Origin: Salvator merianae
Lineage: Eukaryota > Chordata > Lepidosauria > Squamata > Teiidae
DNA: 64,000 bases
Direction: 5' to 3'
NCBI GenBank assembly: GCA_003586115.2
Contig: QVOM02000034.1
Location: 14,065,267-14,129,266 of the forward strand
In this document: positions 44,578 to 51,690 of the stretch, one piece after another
Numbering within the stretch: position 1 is the first letter of the stretch
Layout: every line of letters begins with the position of its first letter
Notes under the pieces: model-generated
Told to the model about the DNA's origin: nothing
What the model saw: the letters and a program-made list of their open reading frames with translations, nothing else
The model's database searches: none
Translations under genes and position numbers: made by a program

Positions 44578-44643
44578 CAATTTAAAAGTAGCGTAAAATC
44601 AGGGAGAGGTCCATAACAAAGGGAAAAAGTGGGGAGGGAACGT
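44578..44643 (+). repeat. 66-bp inverted repeat, left copy
   Basis: Contains AAAAGTAGCGTAAAATCAGG, GAGAGGTCCATAACAAAGGG and AGTGGGGAGGGAACGT. Pairs with 49265-49330 with three mismatches. It lies 60 bases from the CR1 3' end. Confidence 0.95.
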
Positions 44644-44789
44644 CCCCCACTCTACTATTTTGACAATGCTATTCATCGCCAGCCCCTTCTTTGAAGTCCA
44701 TTTCATAGAATCATAGAATCATAGAATCATAGAGTTGGAAGGGACCTCCAGGGTCATCGAGTCCAACCCCCTGCTCAATGCAGGATTCA

Positions 44790-46763
44790 CTAAAGCATCC
44801 CAGACAGATATCTGTCCAGCCTTTCCTTGGAGATCTCCAGTGAAGGAGAGCCCACCACCTCCTGTGGCAACCTGTTCCAGTGACTGATTGCCCTTACAGT
44901 CAGGAAGTTTTTCCTAATATCTAGCCTGTATCTACTCCCTTGAATTTTCATCCCATTGTTTCTAGCCCTTCCTTCTTGCACAACTGAGAATAGGGCCAAT
45001 CCTTCTGCACTGTGACAGCCCTTCAGATACTTGAAAACAGCTATCATGTCTCCTCTCAGTCTTCTCTTCTGCAGGCTAAATATTCCTAGGTCCTTTAACC
45101 GTTCCTCGTAGGACATGGTTTGCAGACCACTCACCATTTTGGTCGCCCTTCTCTGAACTTGTTCCAGTTTGTCAATGTCTTTTTTAAACTGGGGTGCCCA
45201 GAACTGGACACAATACTCCAGATGAGGTCTGACCAAGGAAGAGTAAAGTGGGACAATTACTTCTCGTGATCTAGACTCTATACTCCTCTGGATACAGCCC
45301 AGGATGGTATTTGCCTTTTTGGCAGCTGCATCACACTGTTGACTCATGTTTAATCTATGATCTACTAGTACACCCAGATCCTTTTCACATGTGCTGCTGC
45401 TCAGCGAGATTCTCCTCATTCTGTATTGGATATTGTCATTTTTCTTACCCAGATGTAAAACTTTGCATTTCTCCCTGTTAAATGTCATTCTGTTAGTTTC
45501 AGCCCACTGTTCAAGCTTGTCCAAATCCTTTTGAATCCTCTCCTTCTCCTCCCTAGTGTTAGCAACCCCTCCTAGTTTTGTGTCGTCTGCAAATTTGATC
45601 AGCGTCCCCTCGACACCTTCATCCAGATCGTTTATAAAAATGTTGAACAGCAATGGACCCAAGACAGAGCCTTGTGGTACCCCACTCAAGACAGTCTTCC
45701 AATCGGATGTGAAGCCATTTATGACCACTCTTTGAGTACGATCACTAAGCCAGTTATGAATCCACCTAACAGTTGTCCTGTCAATCCCATATTTGATCAT
45801 TTTTTCAATAAATATAATATGAGACACCTTGTCAAATGCTTTGCTAAAGTCAAGATATACTATGTCCACAGCCTTTCCTTGATCGATCCATCCAGTAATT
45901 TTGTCATAAAAGGAAATGAGATTAGTCTGGCATGACTTGTTTGTTACAAATCCATGTTGGCTTTGGTTAATTACTGCATTCCCATCCAAGTGCTCCCATA
46001 TATGCTGTTTAATGATTTGTTCAAATATTTTGCCTGGTATTGAAGTCAGGCTCACAGGCCTATAGTTGCCCGGATCAGCCTTCTTTCCTTTTTTAAAGAT
46101 AGGTACAACATTTGCCCTTCTCCAATCTTCTGGGACTTCTCCTGTTCTCCATGAGTTCTCAAATATCACGGAGAGTGGTTCAGCAATTATATCAGCTAAT
46201 TCCTTCAGCACCCTAGGATGTAATTCATCTGGGCCTGGAGACTTGAATACATTTAAGTTTGCTAAGTGTTCCCTCACCTTCTTCTTGTCCATACAGAGCC
46301 TTGATTCTCTTATTCCCTCCACAGCACAGTGAAGGGCAACTGATGTTTCCTTTCCTTTCTGAGAGAAAACAGATGCAAAATAGGAGTTCAGAAGTTCTGC
46401 CTTCTGAATGTCGTTTTTGACCAAATCACCCTTCTCATTTTGTAAAGGTCCTATAGCTTCTTTGACTTTTCTTTTGCTTCTGACATACCCCCAAAACCCT
46501 TTTTTATTGTTTTTGGCCTCATTTGCAATCCTCAATTCATTTTTAGCTTTAGCCTTTCTGACACTTATCCTGCAGTTCATGCAGATTGCATTATATTCTT
46601 CTTTTGATATGTCCCCCTCTTTCCATTTTTTAAACATTTCTTTTTTTCTTTTTAGCAAGTTATTAAGTTCAGGGTTCATCCACCCTGGTCTCTTTAGATG
46701 CTTGCCATTCTTTTTTCTTTTAGGAATTGTTATAGATTGTGCCTCTAGAATCTCCTTTCTCAA
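44790..46763 (-). CDS. CR1 ORF2 reverse transcriptase domain (open 657 codons)
   Basis: RNA-directed DNA polymerase of a CR1 non-LTR retrotransposon, which primes on nicked chromosomal DNA. Visible motifs in order: FKSPGPDELHPRVLKELAD (fingers, residue about 170), NYRPVSLTSIPGKIFE (about 232), QHGFVTNKSCQTNL (about 270), VYLDFSKAFDKVSH (palm motif A with its Asp, about 305), SGVPQGSVLGPLLFNIF (motif B, about 362), IKFADDTKLGG (catalytic FADD, about 390), LGVLVDHRL (about 455), then the thumb region RPHLEYCVQFWAP and HWNRLPQEVV near the end. The annotated first codon is TTG and is not a real start: the frame continues upstream as VQEGWEIL and joins the endonuclease frame across a frameshift at about 46785-46800. 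All catalytic aspartates are present. Confidence 0.93.
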   Translation of the reverse strand: MRKEILEAQSITIPKRKKNGKHLKRPGWMNPELNNLLKRKKEMFKKWKEGDISKEEYNAICMNCRISVRKAKAKNELRIANEAKNNKKGFWGYVRSKRKVKEAIGPLQNEKGDLVKNDIQKAELLNSYFASVFSQKGKETSVALHCAVEGIRESRLCMDKKKVREHLANLNVFKSPGPDELHPRVLKELADIIAEPLSVIFENSWRTGEVPEDWRRANVVPIFKKGKKADPGNYRPVSLTSIPGKIFEQIIKQHIWEHLDGNAVINQSQHGFVTNKSCQTNLISFYDKITGWIDQGKAVDIVYLDFSKAFDKVSHIIFIEKMIKYGIDRTTVRWIHNWLSDRTQRVVINGFTSDWKTVLSGVPQGSVLGPLLFNIFINDLDEGVEGTLIKFADDTKLGGVANTREEKERIQKDLDKLEQWAETNRMTFNREKCKVLHLGKKNDNIQYRMRRISLSSSTCEKDLGVLVDHRLNMSQQCDAAAKKANTILGCIQRSIESRSREVIVPLYSSLVRPHLEYCVQFWAPQFKKDIDKLEQVQRRATKMVSGLQTMSYEERLKDLGIFSLQKRRLRGDMIAVFKYLKGCHSAEGLALFSVVQEGRARNNGMKIQGSRYRLDIRKNFLTVRAISHWNRLPQEVVGSPSLEISKERLDRYLSGML

Positions 46764-47326
46764 AATTTCCCATCCTTCCTGGACATCCTTCCTACCCTCC
46801 TTCTGAGTCCATCAAAATTTGCTCCTCTGAAATCTAACCTTGAAGTCTGTGTCCTCTCAGATCTTCCTCCTTCTGTTATCCAAAACTCAATGATAGCATG
46901 GTCACTGCCACCCAGGGTCCCAGTCACCCTTACTTCCTCAACCATTTCCTCCCTGTTGGTAAGGATTAGATCCAAGATAGCAGACCCCCTTGTTTTTTCC
47001 TCCATCCTTTGGAAAATGAAGTTATCTGCCCGAGGGGATAAGAACTTTTTGGACCCATGACTTTTGCCAGAGAGAGATTCCCAACAAATGTCCGGATAGT
47101 TAAAATCTCCCATAATCACTAGGTCATGTTTCCCCGAGAGCTTGGCCATCTGATATATAAATAGTTCATCCATGTCTTCTGTTTGTCCAGGGGGTCTATA
47201 ATAAACCCCTACAATAGTATCCTTTGTGTTGCTCTCTCCTTGTATTTTCACCCAAACGGTTTCAACAGGGCTTCCATTATCTGAAAGATTAATCTCTGTG
47301 GTGGTATATATTTTCCTTACATGCAA
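46760..47326 (-). pseudogene. CR1 ORF2 endonuclease domain, C-terminal two-thirds
   Basis: The apurinic-like endonuclease nicks the target site. Seen here: VGVYYRPPGQTEDMDEL, DLVIMGDFNYPDICWE (catalytic Asp), ILDLILTNREEMVEEV and GTLGGSDHAIIEFWI (Ser-Asp-His, the catalytic His). It then runs to LDFRGANFDGLRRRVGRM and meets a frameshift, ending four bases inside the RT frame. The first codon is only where a frame opens after a second frameshift in an A run at 47358-47366 (minus strand). Upstream of that run another frame gives the N-terminus, including NAQSMGNK and GIIGITETWWD. Confidence 0.88.
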
Positions 47327-47357
47327 TGCAACACCTCCTCCCCTTTTATTAAGCCTG

Positions 47358-47535
47358 TTTTTTTTTAAATAAGTTGTATCCTTCTAGCTCTGTGTTCCAA
47401 TCATGCGTATTATCCCACCAAGTTTCAGTTATGCCTATGATACCATATTTATTTTCCTGTGCTAGGATTTCCAGTTCTCCTTGTTTGTTTCCCATGCTTT
47501 GCGCATTGGTATAGAAACATTTTAGTTTGTGACAA
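47358..47535 (-). pseudogene. CR1 endonuclease N-terminus, in a different frame
   Basis: A minus-strand frame reads FYTNAQSMGNKQGELEIL, then GIIGITETWWDNTHDW and EGYNLFKK, the first strands of the endonuclease with the NA/QS and ITETWW (catalytic Glu) blocks. It is separated from the downstream domain by a 9-base A homopolymer, a typical slippage site, so the split may be a real mutation or a sequencing error. Confidence 0.75.
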
Positions 47536-47680
47536 ATGTCTCTTTCAAACTTGACTCCTTTAGTTTCCTTCCAAATTGTTTGTCTTTGTTCTTTCCTTTC
47601 ATTTCTAGTAGCAAGGTCCTTATCTGTATTTATTAGCTGCTTATCTTTCTCTGGACTTTTACTTCCCTTCCCCTTTCGCC

Positions 47681-48376
47681 CTAGTTTAAAGCTCTCCTGT
47701 TGAGTGCAGCCAGTCTCCTGCCAAATATGTGCTTTCCTCTCTTTGTAAGATGGAGCCCATCTCTTGCAAGGAGTCCATCATATAAGTAGTTTAGTCCATG
47801 GTCTAGAAATCCAAATCCTTGCTGGTAGCACCATCGACGTAGCCAGTTGTTTACCTGTAGAATCCTGCTCCATCTTCCTGTTCCACGGCCATTCACTGGG
47901 AGGATAGAAGAGAAGACAACTTGCGCTCCCAGTTCCTTCACTTTCCTGCCCAGGTCTTCAAAGTCTCTGCAGATAGCTTCAAAGTTCCTTCCTGCAGTGT
48001 CATTTGTTCCTACATGTATTAGTAGGAACGGGTAATACTCTGTAGGACTGAAGAGTCTTGGCAGTCTCTCGGTTACATCTTTGATTCGTGCACCGGGAAG
48101 GCAGCACACTTCTCGTGAGGTCATGTCAGGTCTGCACACAGCTGCCTCTGTTCCCCTCAATAAGGAATCCCCCACAACCACCACTCTCCTATTCTTCTTC
48201 ACAGCTTCTCTTCTTTTTTTCGGTTCAAGAGGTTTCATATTGCACACCAAATCTTCCCGAACTTCCTGATTATTCTTCTCCGTGAGAGCCTGGTACCGGT
48301 TTTCAAGCTGTATAGTTGCTGACTCTCTCCTTATCCTCCTGCTTCTTTTGGTCACATGCTTCCAATCCTCAGCTTC
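47681..48376 (-). CDS. CR1 ORF1 C-terminal half with SGNH/GDSL esterase (copy B)
   Basis: From EAEDWKHVTKRSRRIRRE next to the gap, through a basic stretch (EPKKRREAVKKNRRV), into an SGNH hydrolase: VVVVGDSLLRG (block I, nucleophile Ser), LLIHVGTNDTAG (block III, GTND) and DGLHLTKRGK (block V, catalytic Asp-x-x-His), ending RRLAALNRRALN before a stop. Esterase domains of this type are known in CR1/L2-clade ORF1 proteins and may act on lipid esters in RNP assembly or membrane association; their role is unsettled. All three catalytic blocks are present. The N-terminal side runs into the 200-N gap. Confidence 0.88.
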   Translation of the reverse strand, partial: EAEDWKHVTKRSRRIRRESATIQLENRYQALTEKNNQEVREDLVCNMKPLEPKKRREAVKKNRRVVVVGDSLLRGTEAAVCRPDMTSREVCCLPGARIKDVTERLPRLFSPTEYYPFLLIHVGTNDTAGRNFEAICRDFEDLGRKVKELGAQVVFSSILPVNGRGTGRWSRILQVNNWLRRWCYQQGFGFLDHGLNYLYDGLLARDGLHLTKRGKHIFGRRLAALNRRALN

Positions 48377-48576
48377 NNNNNNNNNNNNNNNNNNNNNNNN
48401 NNNNNNNNNNNNNNNNNNNNNNNNNNNNNNNNNNNNNNNNNNNNNNNNNNNNNNNNNNNNNNNNNNNNNNNNNNNNNNNNNNNNNNNNNNNNNNNNNNNN
48501 NNNNNNNNNNNNNNNNNNNNNNNNNNNNNNNNNNNNNNNNNNNNNNNNNNNNNNNNNNNNNNNNNNNNNNNNNNNN
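48377..48576. other. assembly gap of exactly 200 N inside CR1 ORF1
   Basis: A run of 200 N. The 490 bases left of it (47887-48376) match the 490 bases from 48577 to 49066 right of it, in the same orientation and with a constant offset of 690. Confidence 0.97.
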
Positions 48577-49279
48577 GGCCATTCACTGGGAGGATAGAAG
48601 AGAAGACAACTTGCGCTCCCAGTTCCTTCACTTTACTGCCCAGGTCTTCAAAGTCTCTGCAGATAGCTTCAAAGTTCTTTCCTGCAGTGTCATTTGTTCC
48701 TATATGTATTAGTAGGAACGGGTAATAGTCTGTAGGACTGAAGAGTCTTGGCAGTCTCTCAGTTACATCTTTGATTCGTGCACCGGGAAGGCAGCACACT
48801 TCTCATGAGGTCATGTCAGGTCTGCACACAGCTGCCTCTGTTCCCCTCAATAAGGAATCCCCCACAACCACCACTCTCCTATTCTTCTTCACAGCTTCTC
48901 TTCTTTTTTTCGGTTCAAGAGGTTTCATATTGCACACCAAATCTTCCCGAACTTCCTGATTATTCTTCTCCGTGAGAGCCTGGTACCGGTTTTCAAGCTG
49001 TGTAGTTGCTAACTCTCTCCTTATCCTCATGCTTCTTTTGGTCACATGCTTCCAATCCTCAGCTTCCACAGGTTCTCTGATGTTGTCTTCTCTGTGATCA
49101 GTTTGAAGTGCCTCTTCCGTTGTATCCAGGAAGCTCTCCTTCTCCCTAATGAGCTTCAAAGTAGCCGCTCTCTCTTCAAGTTCTTGCACTTTCTCTTCCA
49201 GCAAAGACACGCGCTTGCATTTGCAGCAGGTGTAATCAGGGTCCCCCTCTGGTAGAACATTTGCACGTTCCCTCCCCAC
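48577..49279 (-). pseudogene. CR1 ORF1 N-terminal part plus second copy of the esterase start (copy A)
   Basis: From 49279 the frame opens at GTG (no ATG; a TAA lies five codons upstream in frame), then NVLPEGDPDY, CCKCKRVSLLEEKVQELEER: a Cys-rich knuckle-like start followed by a coiled coil. It continues through EAEDWKHVTKRSMRIRRE to VVVVGDSLLRG and RPDMTS, where TGA stops it at about 48803. Copy B has CGA (Arg) at that place, so the stop is a CpG-type C-to-T change. Beyond the stop the same frame continues EVCCLPGARIKDV, LLIHIGTNDTAG and VFSSILPVNG up to the gap. Confidence 0.85.
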
Positions 49280-49330
49280 TGTTTCCCTATGTTATGGACC
49301 TCTCCCTGCTTTTACGCTACTTTTAAATTG
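49265..49330 (-). repeat. 66-bp inverted repeat, right copy
   Basis: Reverse complement of 44578-44643 with three mismatches. It covers the sequence just upstream of CR1 ORF1 and its first codons (GTGGGGAGGGAACG), so it may be the CR1 5' UTR/promoter or part of the enclosing DNA transposon. Confidence 0.95.
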
Positions 49331-49785
49331 CGCAGTTGCGTTAAAGTGCACCAGCAGGGGAGCAGAAATGTCATCAGCATTTCCAAAGAACTTTAAAAAA
49401 CTGGCAGTTTTAAAGTTCTGCTTGTGTAGATAGAGGCTGTAGTGGGGATAATGAGCAAATGACGAATGACTGGTAAGGCTGCCAAGTGAATCCATGTTCT
49501 GAGGCTGCAGTGGGGACCTACGGAGAGCGGAGCTTTACTTTCCCGCCCCTGTGACGTCAAGGTTTGAATGTTGGGACTGCAGCCAATCACTGACTGCACA
49601 GGGAGGAGAATTTGACGAGGGGTGGAGGCAGAAAGGGTACTGCCAAGCACGGGAAATATCAGTGTGGGAACAAGCAAGTATGAATTGATTCCGTGTTAAA
49701 GTGTAACTGTGGGAATGACCAGAAGACAAATTCACTGCGTGTACTCTTCTGATACGGATTACATTGACGATGTCCGACCGCGGCC
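49331..49785. other. CpG-rich right arm of the putative composite element
   Basis: Contains GATTGGCTGCAGTCC (a CCAAT-box-like inverted site, about 49573-49587), GGGGCGGGAAAG as complement at about 49539-49550 (GC-box-like) and a CTTGACGTCAC word as complement at about 49551-49561 (CRE-like TGACGTCA). These lie about 200-270 bp upstream of CR1 ORF1 in its orientation and could act as its promoter; this is motif reading only. Confidence 0.4.
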
Positions 49786-49788
49786 TAA

Positions 49789-51047
49789 CTTCCTAATAAT
49801 AAAACCTGAACTTTTTGTATTCTTTTTCCCAAGTAGAAAAAGGAGCAAACTTCCTTTTAGTTGAGCAAAGATGTGTGTTTGGTCACATAGAGAGATAAAC
49901 AGACAACTACTGTTTGATGAGCTTAAATTGTGCTGTTTGCATTCTTAATGAGAAGTTCTCAAGATGTAGGCTTGAACAATGGACTAGTTTTGATGGCCAG
50001 ACACTTGCCCAATCTTTTGTTAACCATTAATGCATAATTTCCTGAGCTGACTCTCAGCAGCCAGGTTAACTTATGCAAGAGATAAGTAGAGGAAATCTGG
50101 TTTCTACAGGGTCCAGGATTCTGGTCAGATTCCCTTTATTTGAAACCTTTCTGACTTATATTTAATAGAATACATGTCAATTTATATATAGTTATGTGCT
50201 CCTGTTTCTTTATGGCAGGGCTACAATTGTCTGTGTTACATTGCCTATTATGAGTAATTCAGAATAGTGTTTTGCATTTACCTCTAGTTGATAGAGAAGG
50301 AGTAAAATAAATATTGGCGCTGCCTCTTACTGTCAGACATTTCAAAGCAAGGACCTTCAAGATGCTTCTGCACCTAGATAGTCCACTCCCTTCTTTTTCA
50401 ATCACATAATTCCACCATTATAGACAAAAAGTAGCAACAGTGGAACAGCCATAGTTTAAGAGTGGACACTGCACTTGGATGTAATAAATAGCTGAGACTA
50501 GTCTTCAGTGTAGTTCATAAGAGCACTATAAAGTAAGAGATAATTTGTTGCCTCAAAATTTCAATTGCATGTTTGTAACTAGTTGGTCCATCTCTATTCA
50601 GATGGCCAAGGAAACAGAGACCATGTGGAAACAGGTGAGGCTTCTTGTGATATTTGATGCTTAGCTAAGTGCAATAATAGTCCTAAGCACGGTCAAATCT
50701 AGCTCAGTGCATTTCATCCACTGATGATCTCATGGGGTCATCATGAGATGGGATGAGATAGTGGTAGGACCAACCAGGATCTTTCAAGGCAGTTCATCTT
50801 TAGACAAATTGCAGGCTGCTGCTAAACTAAATAATAGCATATGCACAAAATTCAATGTCACCAAGGATTTGTGCTTGACAAACATTGTATTTACTTGTTT
50901 GTTTTGGCAACACTGTTGTTATTTCAAGGACAGCTACTGGAAAGATGGGTTGCTTGAAACTATTCTTAGCTGCATGTTTTTCTTGCAGTATGACTTTGGG
51001 CAAATTACTTAGCATTCCTCTTACTGATCATTAGCCATTTACAGGCA
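49789..51047. other. anonymous DNA
   Basis: No gene or repeat recognised. Confidence 0.35.
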
Positions 51048-51048
51048 T

Positions 51049-51104
<56 letters not shown>
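51048..51104. repeat. (TA)n(TG)n(TA)n compound microsatellite
   Basis: A TG tract of about 17 units flanked on both sides by short TA tracts. Confidence 0.96.
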
Positions 51105-51329
51105 CCAGTTTCTTTTCTCTTGGATTTTACCTTTAATTTTTTTTATTTTAGATCAATATTTCTGCAATGGCATGTTCTTTAATTTCTCATTCATCTCTGT
51201 AATCTGGATAATTTTGTGATTTCTTCAGTTTATGATTAAATCACTAGAAGCAGCTGTGCTGTTCAATATCAAAAAGAAAATAACCCAACTTTAATTTTTA
51301 AAAAATGAAACAGGATGTTTCTACACTTA

Positions 51330-51690
51330 ACTCAAGTCTGTATCTTGATCCTTTTCTGGTCCTCTTTTGTCTGCACACTGGTGCAGGCTAGAGAGTCCCT
51401 GCTGGTACACTCTGTCTGCACAAGATGAAGCATAATCTAGAAAATGACTGTCCAGTTTGAATTAAATTCAGAATACCAGTGCACTTCAGTAAAGAAGTCT
51501 ACCATGGGGTGCATTTCAGTGGCACACCTTGCTGTGCTGCTACAATAGATCCAATTCACAATAGCTCTGAATTCAGGAACTTTCATTCCAGGCCATTGGA
51601 GTTTTTGATGGCTGGCTCTGAAGCTCATGCAAGCTTTGGGGCAGTATGGGGGCCAAGATCAAGATCAGTGGACTGTATAATCTAGATCTG
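51330..51690 (-). repeat. 'CCCATTT' family repeat, diverged
   Basis: Shares GCAGGCTAGAGAGTCC with 17010 (GCAGACTAGAGAGTCC) and GCTCATGCAAGCTTTGGGG with 1755 (GCTCATGCAAGCTTCAAAG). Ends not defined. Confidence 0.45.

Larger units (their letters stand above)
44704..49264 (-). mobile_element. CR1 LINE, nearly full length
   Basis: The 3' end at 44704 shows three to four direct repeats of the octamer ATAGAATC (minus strand ATTCTATG), the hallmark of CR1 termini. Reading leftward from 49264 on the minus strand come ORF1 (zinc-knuckle-like, coiled coil, SGNH esterase), then ORF2 with endonuclease (about 47530-46760) and reverse transcriptase (46763-44790), then a short 3' UTR. Two frameshifts in ORF2 and one nonsense change in ORF1 are visible, so this copy is not intact, but the RT frame is open for 657 codons, implying a young insertion. 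The exact 5' end is unclear because the 66-bp inverted repeat overlaps the ORF1 start. Confidence 0.93.
44041..49788. mobile_element. putative DNA-transposon frame carrying a CR1
   Basis: The left end 44044-44060 (GGCCGCATTCCGACATG) and the complement of the right end 49769-49785 (GGCCGCGGTCGGACATC) agree at 13 of 17 positions. TAA stands outside both (44041-44043 and 49786-49788), the target type of PIF/Harbinger elements. Further in, 44578-44643 and 49265-49330 are inverted copies at 63 of 66 positions. Between the inner repeats lies a nearly full CR1. Both flanking segments are CpG-rich, in contrast to the surrounding DNA. Between outer ends and inner repeats the two sides do not align by eye, so this may be one element with divergent arms or two neighbouring elements. 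Confidence 0.45.

Noticed and set aside
46408..46806. 132-codon plus-strand frame
   Set aside because: Antisense to the intact CR1 RT/linker; no motif of its own.
48282..48725. 147-codon frame on the plus strand over the ORF1 region
   Set aside because: Antisense shadow of CR1 ORF1 crossing the N gap.
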